Shown: piece after piece, positions 20,859 through 29,518 of the stretch
Numbering within the stretch: the first letter of the stretch is position 1
Layout: every line of letters starts with the position of its first letter
Assembly: GCF_000772105.1 (NCBI RefSeq)
Contig: NZ_CP009354.1
Coordinates: 3,162,001-3,226,000, forward strand
Source: Vibrio tubiashii ATCC 19109
Lineage (GTDB): Bacteria; Pseudomonadota; Gammaproteobacteria; Enterobacterales; Vibrionaceae
Reading direction: 5' to 3'
Length of the DNA: 64,000 bases
Notes under the pieces: model-generated
The model's input: only the letters and a program-made list of their open reading frames with translations
Told to the model about the DNA's origin: nothing
The model's database searches: none
Position numbers and translations under genes: made by a program

Positions 20859-21183
20859 TGTGTGCTCAGTTACTGGTTATCTATACATGAAATGGCATTA
20901 TACCCGAGTGACCTCAAGATGCTAGGTGCAGGGATAAGCAACTGAATTTGCCACTATTGGTACTTTTTAGGCTGCCAACAAAAAAAAATAGAAAAAAACC
21001 AACTGTTAAAAGTCTGTTAAATCAATAAATTAAATAACCAAAAATAATAATAACGTCATTTTCTATAATTTATTTGAAAGTTTTTAGGCGAGTTTTCTAT
21101 CCTTTTAATTAAGCAAGTTGATGAATTACTTCATGATTCGCTTGCCCACATAAAGTAAAGGAATAAAGTCTGAGGAAATTACT
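20859..21183. other. Divergent intergenic region between uvrD and bufA
   Basis: Minus-strand TATAAT near 20895-20900 is a likely uvrD -10 box. The right half is very A/T-rich, holds the imperfect dyad described separately, and ends in a GAGGA ribosome site before bufA. I see no ORF or RNA gene. Confidence 0.6.
21111..21143. promoter_or_regulatory. Imperfect dyad upstream of bufA
   Basis: The sequence AAGCAAGTTGATGAA, 4 nt, TTCATGATTCGCTT is an imperfect palindrome about 40 nt upstream of the bufA start. It could be an operator or a leader hairpin. No copper-responsive or ECF sigma motif can be assigned by eye. Confidence 0.4.
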
Positions 21184-21444
21184 ATGAAAAAGTCTAATCT
21201 TGCTGTTACTGCCGCTGTTACTGGTTTAATTGCTCTTGGTGGCACAATGTTAACGGCTGCTCCAGCGGTCGCAGCAGAGAAAGAAAAATGCTACGGCGTG
21301 GCAAAAGCAGGTAAAAATGACTGTGCAACTAAAACCAGCTCATGTGCAGGTACATCAAAAGAAGACAACCAAACGGATGCTTTCGTAGTCGTACCAAAAG
21401 GTCTATGTGGCAAGCTAACAGGCGGCAGCACTCAATCTTCATAA
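21184..21444 (+). CDS. bufA: Bufferin precursor peptide (DUF2282), BufA
   Basis: An 86-residue precursor of a ribosomally made, post-translationally modified copper-binding peptide. It has a Sec signal peptide (residues 1-31, cleavage after AVAA) and a mature core with exactly four cysteines (C36, C47, C54, C75) in the spacing of DUF2282 proteins ([23 protein letters not shown]). In bufferins these cysteines are modified by the MNIO enzyme BufB with its partner BufC, and the product binds copper in the periplasm. The ATG follows GAGGA. It is the first gene of a four-gene operon; a hairpin after it may favour the precursor over downstream genes. Confidence 0.9.
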   Translation: MKKSNLAVTAAVTGLIALGGTMLTAAPAVAAEKEKCYGVAKAGKNDCATKTSSCAGTSKEDNQTDAFVVVPKGLCGKLTGGSTQSS

Positions 21445-21455
21445 TAAAAATTTTA

Positions 21456-21481
21456 GGCGGCCTGAGGCTCAATCGGCCGCC
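21456..21481 (+). promoter_or_regulatory. Intercistronic hairpin between bufA and bufB
   Basis: GGCGGCC (21456-21462), 12 nt loop, GGCCGCC (21475-21481), followed by only a short T-containing stretch. It looks like a leaky terminator or an mRNA-stabilising hairpin that would keep precursor expression above enzyme expression. Confidence 0.65.
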
Positions 21482-21516
21482 TTACTTCTGCCGCTTCTAC
21501 TTTCAAGGAACGCCCA

Positions 21517-22374
21517 GTGAATGCAGATCATTTTCATAATAAAGTCGGGGTGGGATTACGTTCACCGCACCTAGATTATTTCAGCCAAGAGAAACCATCA
21601 CTGTCATGGCTCGAAATTCATAGTGAAAACTACTTCCAACCCTATTCGGCATCACGTCAAACACTACGTAAGCTTGCTAACGACTATCAAATTAGCTGTC
21701 ACGGTATCGGGCTATCATTAGGCAGTGTTGAACGCGTTAACCGTCGTCACCTCAAACAGCTGCAAGCTCTAATCAGTGAGATAAACCCTTTTCTGGTTTC
21801 TGATCATTTAAGCTGGAGTGAAAATGGTGGCCATTACTTCAATGACTTGCTGCCTTTGCCTTACACCGAAGAAGCCTTAGCGATCTTTTGCCGCAACGTG
21901 CTTGAGGTTCAAGATACGCTGCAACGGCCAATGCTGATTGAAAACCCATCAAGCTATGTGAAATTCAATCACTCGACGATTAGTGAATGGGACTTTTTAA
22001 CTGAAGTCCAAAAGCGCACTGATTGTCGGCTACTGTTGGACCTAAACAATATTCATGTATCTGCATTCAACCATGGCTTTGATAGCCATCATTATTTAGC
22101 TTCAATTCCGGCCGAGGCTGTGGATGAAATTCACTTGGCAGGTTTTACTGTCAAGCAGCTCGATAAGGGAGAAGTGTGGATCGATACCCATAGCCGCCCT
22201 GTCAGTGATGAAGTGTGGCAACTGTATCAATTCTGGTTAGAACACTATGGCGAAAGACATACCTTGATTGAGTGGGATCTCGATATTCCACAGCCAGAAG
22301 TCTTGCTCGCGGAAGCAGCCAAAGCTAGCGAGCAACTCAATCAGTGGCAAGCCGCGAAGAGGAAAGTGTCATGA
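21517..22374 (+). CDS. bufB: BufB, MNIO-family (DUF692) peptide-modifying oxygenase
   Basis: A 285-residue TIM-barrel multinuclear non-heme iron enzyme, which oxidatively modifies the precursor's cysteines. DUF692 blocks are all present: GVGLRSPHLDYF near residue 10, WLEIHSENYF near 30, SDHLSW near 91, IENPSSYVKF, LLDLNNIHVSAFNHGFD near 170-190, EIHLAGF near 205, and LIEWD. The conserved His, Glu and Asp residues are the expected iron ligands. Translation starts at a GTG preceded by AAGGA; no ATG fits. Its stop overlaps the bufC ATG as ATGA. Cytoplasmic, so modification should precede export of BufA. Confidence 0.9.
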   Translation: MNADHFHNKVGVGLRSPHLDYFSQEKPSLSWLEIHSENYFQPYSASRQTLRKLANDYQISCHGIGLSLGSVERVNRRHLKQLQALISEINPFLVSDHLSWSENGGHYFNDLLPLPYTEEALAIFCRNVLEVQDTLQRPMLIENPSSYVKFNHSTISEWDFLTEVQKRTDCRLLLDLNNIHVSAFNHGFDSHHYLASIPAEAVDEIHLAGFTVKQLDKGEVWIDTHSRPVSDEVWQLYQFWLEHYGERHTLIEWDLDIPQPEVLLAEAAKASEQLNQWQAAKRKVS

Positions 22375-23153
22375 CATCAAATGCTTCACCTTCCCTAAGC
22401 GAATTACAAAGCGCCTTTGCCAAAGCGCTGCACTACCAAGCCTCTGGTGAAGATTGCAATATTTGTAGCGATGATTTCAGTGCCGATGAGAGAATGCAGA
22501 TTTATCGCAATAACTTCATCATCAGCCTGAGTGAAGTCCTGCAAGCAACCTACCCTATGCTACACGCCCTGTGGGGGGAAGAGTGCTTTGAGCAAGTTGC
22601 CCGCCAACACGTACTTAACTACCCGTTGCAAGCCGGGGATGTCAGCCACTATGGGGAACATTTCGAACAGACTATCGAACGCTTTCCGGCGGTGATTGAA
22701 GCAGCGCCTTATAGCTTAGAAGTAGCTCGTTTCGAATGGCATATCGACCTTGCTCAGCAGCTGGGGAATCAGATAAGTCTCGCTGACGATTTACTGCCAT
22801 TGGCTCAACTTGCTCATGTGGCAGAAGATCAGCAACCCCAGATTCAATTGCACCTGAAACCCGGAGTGATTGCGTTTCAGTCATCTTACGCGCTGTTCTC
22901 ACTCCAGAAAGCCATCAACAGTAACAACTTTGATGGTTTAAGTTTAGAGCAAGCAGAACAAGGGATTATTGCCTACTCAGCAGAAAGCGGAGTGTGGACT
23001 TTGGCTCTCACCGCTGAGCCTTATGAACTGCTCAATTATTTGTTGTCTGGCTGCATGCTCACTGAAGTCCCACCAGCACTACTGGCCCATTTGGACTTCC
23101 TCACTCAACATGACCTACTGGCAGGTTTTTCGCTCGCCACATTAGAAGGATAA
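22371..23153 (+). CDS. bufC: BufC, DUF2063 partner of the MNIO enzyme
   Basis: A 260-residue partner protein with the DUF2063/HvfC N-terminal domain: LQSAFAKALHYQ, then the hallmark RMQIYRNNFIISLSEVL near residues 45-60, TYPMLHALWGEECF and YPLQAGDVSHYGEHF. In characterised MNIO systems this protein presents the precursor to the enzyme. The C-terminal half is a less conserved alpha/beta domain. The start at 22371 overlaps the bufB stop (ATGA) and has AGGAAAG upstream, which is better supported than an in-frame GTG nine codons earlier. Tightly coupled to bufB and followed 4 nt later by bufD. Confidence 0.88.
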   Translation: MTSNASPSLSELQSAFAKALHYQASGEDCNICSDDFSADERMQIYRNNFIISLSEVLQATYPMLHALWGEECFEQVARQHVLNYPLQAGDVSHYGEHFEQTIERFPAVIEAAPYSLEVARFEWHIDLAQQLGNQISLADDLLPLAQLAHVAEDQQPQIQLHLKPGVIAFQSSYALFSLQKAINSNNFDGLSLEQAEQGIIAYSAESGVWTLALTAEPYELLNYLLSGCMLTEVPPALLAHLDFLTQHDLLAGFSLATLEG

Positions 23154-23157
23154 TAAT

Positions 23158-23610
23158 ATGTCTAGCGCCATTAAGAATATGCTCGAGAGCTATGATAACT
23201 GGGTCGCCAAATTTCAAGCTGGCTTTGTCCCGCTACTGCTACTGTTTTGTCGACTTTGGGTGGCTTGGGTATTCTTTAATTCTGGGCTAACCAAGATAGC
23301 CTCATGGGACAGTACCCTATTCCTATTTGAGTACGAGTATCAGGTTCCGATTTTACCTTGGGAAATGGCTGCCTATATGGGTACAGCCGCTGAACTGATC
23401 TTGCCTGTTTTTCTTGCTTTAGGACTTTTCTCACGCCCAATGGCAGCGATCCTGTTTGTGTTTAACATTATCGCCGTGGTGTCTTATCCCGTACTTTGGG
23501 ACAAAGGCTTTTATGATCACCAGCTATGGGGCTTAATGATCTTAAATGTCGTGGTTTGGGGGCCTGGTGTTATCTCAGCCGATAAAGTACTACGTAGTAA
23601 GCTTGGCTAA
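23158..23610 (+). CDS. bufD: BufD, DoxX-family membrane protein
   Basis: A 150-residue inner-membrane protein with about four hydrophobic helices and DoxX motifs (CRLWVAWVFFNSGLTKI, YMGTAAELILPVFLALGLFSRPMA). DoxX proteins commonly close MNIO-bufferin operons, and the member found there is called BufD; its role in copper handling or thiol redox is not settled. The ATG is 4 nt after the bufC stop with AGAAGGA ahead, so it is certainly part of the operon. Its 3' end overlaps the convergent lipoprotein gene by 4 nt, and no terminator separates them. Confidence 0.83.
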   Translation: MSSAIKNMLESYDNWVAKFQAGFVPLLLLFCRLWVAWVFFNSGLTKIASWDSTLFLFEYEYQVPILPWEMAAYMGTAAELILPVFLALGLFSRPMAAILFVFNIIAVVSYPVLWDKGFYDHQLWGLMILNVVVWGPGVISADKVLRSKLG

Positions 23611-23819
23611 TGTTCTGAAGATAAGTCTTCTTTGACAGAGTTAACCGCATCTCGTGATGCATGGCCGATCGCCTTTGTTGTATCACGGGTTGCATGACCT
23701 ATCGCTGTAGTGGTGTCACGAGTCGCGTGACCAATCGCTGTTCCCGCCTCTTTTAGCTCAGCACATCCTGACATAACCACTGCTAAACCAGCACCTAACA
23801 AAACTTTGTTCAACAACAT
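23607..23819 (-). CDS. Small lipoprotein with three 11-residue repeats
   Basis: A 70-residue predicted lipoprotein of unknown function. The signal peptide MLLNKVLLGAGLAVVMSG ends at lipobox Cys19. The mature part is mostly three tandem copies of an 11-residue unit with consensus TAIGHATRDTT (the third ends ASRDAV), which should form an amphipathic helix; a histidine recurs in each copy. TGGAGG precedes the ATG at 23819; a longer in-frame start is not needed. It converges on bufD with a 4 nt overlap. A functional tie to the bufferin operon is only suggested by adjacency. Confidence 0.75.
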   Translation of the reverse strand: MLLNKVLLGAGLAVVMSGCAELKEAGTAIGHATRDTTTAIGHATRDTTKAIGHASRDAVNSVKEDLSSEH

Positions 23820-23856
23820 AAAACCTCCATGCAATTAATGGGAGGCATAATAACAA

Positions 23857-23887
23857 AAACCGCCGCTCTGTATCAGAGGGGCGGTTT
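23857..23887 (-). terminator. prlC terminator
   Basis: Long stem AAACCGCC with inner CTCTG/CAGAG pairs and GGCGGTTT; on the minus strand it is followed by TTTTTGTTATT. It follows the prlC stop and lies upstream of the lipoprotein gene. Confidence 0.88.
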
Positions 23888-23914
23888 CGAATTGATTAAA
23901 TTCTTACTTTCAAG

Positions 23915-25957
23915 TTAGGCAGCAATACCTGAATGACGCAGTAACGCATCAATCTGCGGCTCACGACCACGGAAGCGTTTAAACAGCTCCATTGGTTCTT
24001 CACTTCCGCCCATTTCAAGAATGTTGTTCAAGAAGCTTTGACCGGTTTCGGTATTGAAAATGCCTTCTTCCTCAAAACGTGAGAACGCATCAGAAGATAG
24101 CACTTCTGCCCATAGGTAGCTGTAGTAACCGGCACTGTAACCACCAGCAAAGATGTGACTAAAGCTGTGCGAGAAACGGTTCCACTCTAAGCTCGGCAAC
24201 ACCGCGACTTTTGATTTCACTTCTGCCAGTGTATCTAAGACACGTGGGCCAACTTCTGGGTCAAACTCCGTGTGCAGAGTAAAGTCAAACAGACCAAACT
24301 CTAGCTGACGAAGAATGAACATCGCCGACTGGAAGTTTTTCGCTGCTAGCATCTTCTCTAACATTTCTTTCGGCAGTGGTTCGCCTGTTTCAAAGTGACC
24401 AGAGATAAACGCTAATGCATCCTCTTCCCAGCACCAGTTCTCAAGGAACTGACTTGGCAGCTCTACCGCATCCCAAGGCACGCCATTGATACCAGATACT
24501 GCTCCCGTCTCTACTTGAGTCAGCATATGGTGAATACCATGACCAAACTCGTGGAACAGAGTCACAACTTCATCATGGGTAAACAGTGCTGGCTTATCTC
24601 CGACAGGACGGTTGAAATTACAGGTTAGGTACGCCACTGGTGTTTGCAGCTCGCCGCTTTCATTGTTACGACGCACGCGGCACTCATCCATCCAAGCACC
24701 ACCGCGTTTGTGTTCACGAGCATACAAATCAAGATAGAAGCTACCGCGTAGGTTGTTATCTGCATCAAAGATATCAAAGAAGCGTACCGATTCATGCCAA
24801 GTATCAACACCTTCACGTTCAGTGACCGTCATACCGAAGACACGATTTAGCACTTCAAATAGACCACTGACCGCTTTTGCTTCAGGGAAGTAAGGGCGCA
24901 ACTCTTCGTCAGAAATTTGGAATAGATGTTGTTTTTGCTTCTCGCTGTAGTAAGCAATATCCCAAAGGTTAAGTGCTTCAACGCCAAACTCACTCTTAGC
25001 AAACTGACGCAACTCTTCTACTTCACGCTCACCTTGAGGCTTAGCCTTGCTCGCTAAATCATTTAAGAAGCTAAGAACCTGAGAAGGGTTTTCCGCCATC
25101 TTAGTCGCAAGCGATTTTTCACTGTAGGTATTGAAACCCAACATACGTGCGATTTCATGACGCAGTTTCAGTTGCTCATTGATGATCTCACTATTGTCCC
25201 ACTCGCCCGCTTTTGGACCTCGCTCCGAGGCGCGAGTGACATACGCTTCATATAACTCTTTGCGCAGTTCTTGATTGTCACAGTAGGTCATTACAGGCAA
25301 GTAAGAAGGGATATCTAAAGTCAGCAGGTAACCATTAAGCTCTTTTGCTTCAGCTGCCGCTTTTGCTGCCGCCAGCGCAGATTCTGGCATACCTGCTAGT
25401 TGCGCTTCATCTTCAACATGCTTAGTCCAACCCATAGTGGCATCGAGCACATTGTTAGAGAACTTAGAGCCTAGCTCCGACATACGCTTGCTGATTTCAC
25501 CATAGCGATGTTGCTCATCGGCAGGCAGACCAATGCCTGATAGTTCAAAGTCACGCAGTGAGTCAGTGATAGTTTTCTTTTGTGCCTGAGTCAAAGCGGC
25601 AAACTCTTCGCTCGCTTTGATTGCCTTGTAGGCTTCAAATAGGCCCTTGTGCTGCCCAACCCAAGTACCATACTCAGATAACAGAGGCAGACAACTTTCG
25701 TAGGCTTCGCGTAGCTCATCGCTGTTCACCACCGAGTTCATATGGCTCACTGGTGACCAAATACGGCTTAAGCGGTCATCCACTTCTTCTATTGGCGCTA
25801 CCACACTGTTCCAAGTCGGTTGACTGTTACCCTCTAGTACGCTGTCGATTTTAGCGCGGCAATCTGCAATCGCTTGTTCAACAGCTGGCTTAACGTGTTC
25901 CGGTTTGATCTGAGAAAATGGAGGCAAATCGGTAAAGCTAAGAAGTGGATTAGACAT
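23915..25957 (-). CDS. prlC: Oligopeptidase A
   Basis: Cytoplasmic M3-family zinc metallopeptidase that degrades short peptides, including cleaved signal peptides. At 680 residues it equals the E. coli protein in length. The zinc motif HEFGH lies near residue 470 (VVTLFHEFGHGIHHML) with the downstream Glu ligand in ENWCWEEDAL. The N-terminal sequence NPLLSFTDLPPFSQIKPEH is typical of the family. It is divergent from rlmJ, and the prlC-rlmJ-gor neighbourhood is the same as in E. coli. It ends in a strong terminator. Confidence 0.97.
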   Translation of the reverse strand: MSNPLLSFTDLPPFSQIKPEHVKPAVEQAIADCRAKIDSVLEGNSQPTWNSVVAPIEEVDDRLSRIWSPVSHMNSVVNSDELREAYESCLPLLSEYGTWVGQHKGLFEAYKAIKASEEFAALTQAQKKTITDSLRDFELSGIGLPADEQHRYGEISKRMSELGSKFSNNVLDATMGWTKHVEDEAQLAGMPESALAAAKAAAEAKELNGYLLTLDIPSYLPVMTYCDNQELRKELYEAYVTRASERGPKAGEWDNSEIINEQLKLRHEIARMLGFNTYSEKSLATKMAENPSQVLSFLNDLASKAKPQGEREVEELRQFAKSEFGVEALNLWDIAYYSEKQKQHLFQISDEELRPYFPEAKAVSGLFEVLNRVFGMTVTEREGVDTWHESVRFFDIFDADNNLRGSFYLDLYAREHKRGGAWMDECRVRRNNESGELQTPVAYLTCNFNRPVGDKPALFTHDEVVTLFHEFGHGIHHMLTQVETGAVSGINGVPWDAVELPSQFLENWCWEEDALAFISGHFETGEPLPKEMLEKMLAAKNFQSAMFILRQLEFGLFDFTLHTEFDPEVGPRVLDTLAEVKSKVAVLPSLEWNRFSHSFSHIFAGGYSAGYYSYLWAEVLSSDAFSRFEEEGIFNTETGQSFLNNILEMGGSEEPMELFKRFRGREPQIDALLRHSGIAA

Positions 25958-26174
25958 AAATCATTCCTTTTATTGGCAAGCGAACTGACGGGTTCGTCTA
26001 TTAAGTATATTCAACGTCTTATAGATTAAATATAGGTGGCGTCGTCATTTTTCAATAGAAGGGATTCGCTAAGTTGTTGCTAAATGCGAGCATCCCAAAG
26101 CCACTGAGTATATAATCGGCGAATCGTTCGTACTAACTTCAATATGGTTTAAAGACCATTTCGAGAGTGTCATT

Positions 26175-27014
26175 TTGTTAAGTTATCGCCACAGTTTTCA
26201 CGCCGGCAACCACGCAGACGTGATTAAACATATCGTTCAGAGTCTTATTCTTAACTCACTGAAGCAGAAAGAAAAGCCGTTTGTTTATCACGATACTCAC
26301 TCAGGTGTCGGTCGTTATGACTTAACCCACGAGTGGTCAGAGAAAACCAGTGAATACAAGCAAGGTATCGCCCGAGTTTGGCAACAAAATGATATTCCAG
26401 AAGATATTCAGAGCTATTTAGAAGCGATTAAAACGCTTAACAATGGTGATTCACTGCGTTACTACCCTGGCTCCCCTCGCGTCGCTCGTGCTCACCTGCG
26501 CCAGCAAGATCGCATGGTACTGACTGAGTTGCACCCAGCCGATCACCCGTTACTTGAACAAGAATTTCATCGTGACCGCCAAGTAAGCATCTATAAAGAA
26601 GATGGCTTTAAACGTCTGAAAGCGAGTTTACCGCCTAAAGAGCGTCGCGGCTTAGTCTTGATTGACCCGCCCTACGAGCTAGCAAAAGAGTATCGCGACG
26701 TGGTACAGGCGATTTACCAAAGCCATAAACGTTGGGCGACCGGTATTTACGCGATTTGGTACCCTGTGGTCAATCGCTGCGATATCGAAGATATGATTGA
26801 AGGCCTAGAAGGTCTTGGCATTCGCAAGATACTGCAAATAGAACTGGGCGTGACCCCTGATACCAACGAGCGTGGTATGACTGCATCAGGCATGATAGTT
26901 ATCAACCCTCCTTGGAAACTAGAAAGCCAAATGAACCAGATTCTCCCCTTCTTGAAAGAGGCCATTGCTCCAGCAACTGGGCACTTTAAAGTCGAATGGA
27001 TAGTGCCAGAGTAA
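26175..27014 (+). CDS. rlmJ: 23S rRNA (adenine-2030-N6) methyltransferase RlmJ
   Basis: Adds a methyl group to N6 of A2030 in 23S rRNA before subunit assembly. The 279-residue product aligns from its first residue with E. coli RlmJ (LSYRHSFHAGNHADV), which fixes a TTG start at 26175; no ATG fits. The catalytic motif DPPY is at 164-167 and DTHSGVGRYDL near 40 lies in the SAM-binding region. It is followed by a clear terminator and, after a GST gene, by gor. Single-gene unit, divergent from prlC. Confidence 0.96.
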   Translation: MLSYRHSFHAGNHADVIKHIVQSLILNSLKQKEKPFVYHDTHSGVGRYDLTHEWSEKTSEYKQGIARVWQQNDIPEDIQSYLEAIKTLNNGDSLRYYPGSPRVARAHLRQQDRMVLTELHPADHPLLEQEFHRDRQVSIYKEDGFKRLKASLPPKERRGLVLIDPPYELAKEYRDVVQAIYQSHKRWATGIYAIWYPVVNRCDIEDMIEGLEGLGIRKILQIELGVTPDTNERGMTASGMIVINPPWKLESQMNQILPFLKEAIAPATGHFKVEWIVPE

Positions 27015-27030
27015 ATCTGGCTAAATTTTT

Positions 27031-27065
27031 AAGGGCGTAACCTATTGAGGTTACGCCTTTTTTAT
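27031..27065 (+). terminator. rlmJ terminator
   Basis: Stem AAGGGCGTAACCT with AGGTTACGCCTT and a run of T, 17 nt after the rlmJ stop codon. Confidence 0.93.
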
Positions 27066-27168
27066 TGAGCAAAGAAAATATTTCGATATTTTTAAAATTA
27101 AATGTCGTCTTTTGTTTTTCTCCATCGTCTTAGTAAGTGTAAATACTCCACTAATTAAGGAAAACACC

Positions 27169-27867
27169 ATGCTTAAGATTGTTAGCTTTAAAATTTGTCC
27201 ATTTGTTCAACGTGTCACCGCGGCATTAGAAGCCAAGCAAATCCCTTATGAAATTGAATACATCGAACTAAAAAACAAGCCACAATGGTTCTTAGATATC
27301 TCGCCTAATGGGCAGGTACCCGTCATGGTCACAGAATCAGGAACTGCTCTGTTCGAATCAGACGCCATCATTGAATACATTGAGGATGAGTACGGCCCAC
27401 TTGAACAGGGGGTGACCAACGAGCAACGTGCGCTGGATCGAGCATGGAGTTACCTAGGTTCTAAACATTATCTAGCACAATGCGGCACAATGAGTAGTAA
27501 AGACCAAGAGACTTTTGAGCAACGCGAAGGAAAACTACTAACAGCGTTTAGAAAAGCAGAAAATCAGCTCAGTGAGGGCAATAAGTTCTTTAAGTCAAAC
27601 CAGTTAAGCAATGTCGATATGGCGTGGTTGCCACTATTACATCGAGCAGCCATCGTAAAAGCGCATTCTGGGTACGATTTCTTATGCGGTTTACCTAAAA
27701 TGCAGGCTTGGCAGCGTAACCTATTAGACACTGGTCTGGTAGAAAAGACCGTTTCCAGTGACTTTGAAGATAAATTCCACAGCTTTTACCTCACCAATAC
27801 TTACCTAGGTGAAGGAAAAGATATTCAAACCCAAGGCTGCTGTGGCCCTACTAGCTGCTGCGATTAA
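27169..27867 (+). CDS. Glutathione S-transferase family protein with CC-x4-CC tail
   Basis: A 232-residue cytosolic protein with an N-terminal thioredoxin-like GST domain. The active-site motif CPFVQR (Cys10) is of the omega/glutathionyl type that does thiol-disulfide chemistry, unlike Ser/Tyr GSTs. Glutathione-binding features PNGQVPVM and ESDAIIEYIE are present, and a helical C-terminal domain follows. It ends in GCCGPTSCCD, giving two vicinal cysteine pairs at 224/225 and 230/231, unusual for a GST and suggestive of metal or redox chemistry. TAAGGA precedes the ATG. It sits next to gor, which regenerates glutathione. Confidence 0.88.
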   Translation: MLKIVSFKICPFVQRVTAALEAKQIPYEIEYIELKNKPQWFLDISPNGQVPVMVTESGTALFESDAIIEYIEDEYGPLEQGVTNEQRALDRAWSYLGSKHYLAQCGTMSSKDQETFEQREGKLLTAFRKAENQLSEGNKFFKSNQLSNVDMAWLPLLHRAAIVKAHSGYDFLCGLPKMQAWQRNLLDTGLVEKTVSSDFEDKFHSFYLTNTYLGEGKDIQTQGCCGPTSCCD

Positions 27868-28102
27868 GCCTTTCATACATAAAGCGGAATAGCACCTTAT
27901 TCCGCTATACTAGGGTCTGTTGACCTAACTACTCATCGTTATTTGTCATAAAAAATGTCACTTTTTCCCATTTAGGAAATGGCTAGACTCGATTTATGAT
28001 AGAGGGTGGGATAAATAACAAATCATTTTGGTGATATTGAGTTCGTTCACTTTCACCCCAATGTAATTGTTATCAGAAAAATTAATAATCTTGGAGAAAG
28101 TA

Positions 28103-29458
28103 ATGGCGACTCATTTTGATTACATCTGTATCGGCGGTGGCTCTGGCGGTATCGCATCAGCAAACCGCGCAGCTATGTACGGCGCTAAAGTTGCACTTAT
28201 CGAAGCTCAAGACCTAGGTGGCACCTGTGTAAACGTAGGCTGTGTACCAAAAAAGGTTATGTGGCACGGTGCTCAAGTTGCAGATGCAATGAACCTATAC
28301 GCTGAAGATTACGGCTTTGACATTGACGTTAAAGGCTTTGATTGGAGCAAACTCGTAGAGAGTCGTCAGGCTTACATTGGTCGTATTCACCAGTCTTACG
28401 ATCGTGTACTGGGCAACAACAAGGTTAATGTCATCAAAGGCTTTGCTAAGTTTGTTGACGAGAAAACAGTCGAAGTGAATGGCGAACATTACACCGCTGA
28501 CCACATCCTGATTGCAGTAGGTGGACGCCCGACGATTCCTAACATTCCAGGTGCTGAATACGGCATCGACTCAAATGGCTTTTTCGACCTACAAGAGCAA
28601 CCAAAACGCGTCGCAGTTATCGGTGCAGGCTACATCGCAGTAGAAATTGCAGGCGTACTGAATGCACTTGGCACTGAAACGCACCTTTACGTACGTAAAG
28701 AATCACCACTACGTAGTTTTGATCCAATGATCATCGAAACGTTGGTTGAAGTAATGGAGGCTGAGGGGCCTAAACTGCATACTCACTCAATTCCAAAGGA
28801 AGTGGTTAAAGAAGCAGACGGTAGCCTGACTCTGCACCTAGAGAACGGCAACACGCAAAACGTTGACCAACTCATCTGGGCTATTGGTCGTCACCCAGCA
28901 ACCGATGCAATCAACCTAGCTTCAACAGGTGTAGAAACCAACGACCGCGGCTACATCAAGGTCGATGAATTCCAAGCGACTAACGTTCCAGGGATCTACT
29001 GTGTTGGCGACATCATGGAAGGCGGTATCGAGCTAACTCCAGTTGCAGTTAAAGCAGGTCGTCAATTATCTGAGCGCCTGTTTAACAACAAGCCAAACGC
29101 GAAGATGGACTACAACCTAGTGCCTACCGTGGTATTTAGCCACCCGCCAATCGGCACCATTGGTCTAACAACACAAGAAGCGGAAGAGAAGTACGGCAAA
29201 GACAATGTGAAAGTTTACACATCTGGCTTTACAGCGATGTACACCGCCGTAACTAAACACCGTCAGCCATGTAAGATGAAATTAGTCTGCGCTGGTGAAG
29301 AAGAAACCGTTGTGGGCCTACATGGCATCGGCTTCACAGTCGATGAGATGATTCAAGGCTTCGGTGTCGCGATGAAGATGGGCGCAACAAAAGCAGACTT
29401 CGATTCTGTCGTTGCTATCCACCCGACTGGCTCAGAAGAGTTCGTTACCATGCGTTAA
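28103..29458 (+). CDS. gor: Glutathione reductase
   Basis: FAD-dependent NADPH:glutathione disulfide reductase that keeps glutathione reduced in the cytoplasm. The 451-residue protein has the FAD dinucleotide motif [16 protein letters not shown] at 9-24, the redox pair in [13 protein letters not shown] (C42 and C47), the second nucleotide site [15 protein letters not shown], and the C-terminal [12 protein letters not shown] bearing the catalytic His. The start at 28103 is preceded by GGAGAAAG; the longer frame is not family-like. It follows a GST gene and ends in a bidirectional terminator. The 235 nt ahead of it hold a hairpin at about 27891-27910 that may end the GST transcript. Confidence 0.97.
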   Translation: MATHFDYICIGGGSGGIASANRAAMYGAKVALIEAQDLGGTCVNVGCVPKKVMWHGAQVADAMNLYAEDYGFDIDVKGFDWSKLVESRQAYIGRIHQSYDRVLGNNKVNVIKGFAKFVDEKTVEVNGEHYTADHILIAVGGRPTIPNIPGAEYGIDSNGFFDLQEQPKRVAVIGAGYIAVEIAGVLNALGTETHLYVRKESPLRSFDPMIIETLVEVMEAEGPKLHTHSIPKEVVKEADGSLTLHLENGNTQNVDQLIWAIGRHPATDAINLASTGVETNDRGYIKVDEFQATNVPGIYCVGDIMEGGIELTPVAVKAGRQLSERLFNNKPNAKMDYNLVPTVVFSHPPIGTIGLTTQEAEEKYGKDNVKVYTSGFTAMYTAVTKHRQPCKMKLVCAGEEETVVGLHGIGFTVDEMIQGFGVAMKMGATKADFDSVVAIHPTGSEEFVTMR

Positions 29459-29482
29459 TCGCTGATGCACGACATCAAACAT

Positions 29483-29509
29483 AAAAAGCAGACCTTGTGT
29501 CTGCTTTTT
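29483..29509. terminator. Bidirectional terminator, gor and response regulator
   Basis: Stem AAAAAGCAGAC (29483-29493) / GTCTGCTTTTT (29499-29509), with T tails in both directions between two convergent genes. Confidence 0.92.
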
Positions 29510-29518
29510 GTTTGCCAG

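Noticed and set aside
20859..20940. LexA box upstream of uvrD
   Set aside because: I looked for the CTG-N10-CAG SOS motif and did not find a convincing one.
27911..27960. GGGTCTGTTGACCT-like sequence resembling an IS end
   Set aside because: No transposase, second terminal repeat or target duplication is nearby; the match is too short to call.
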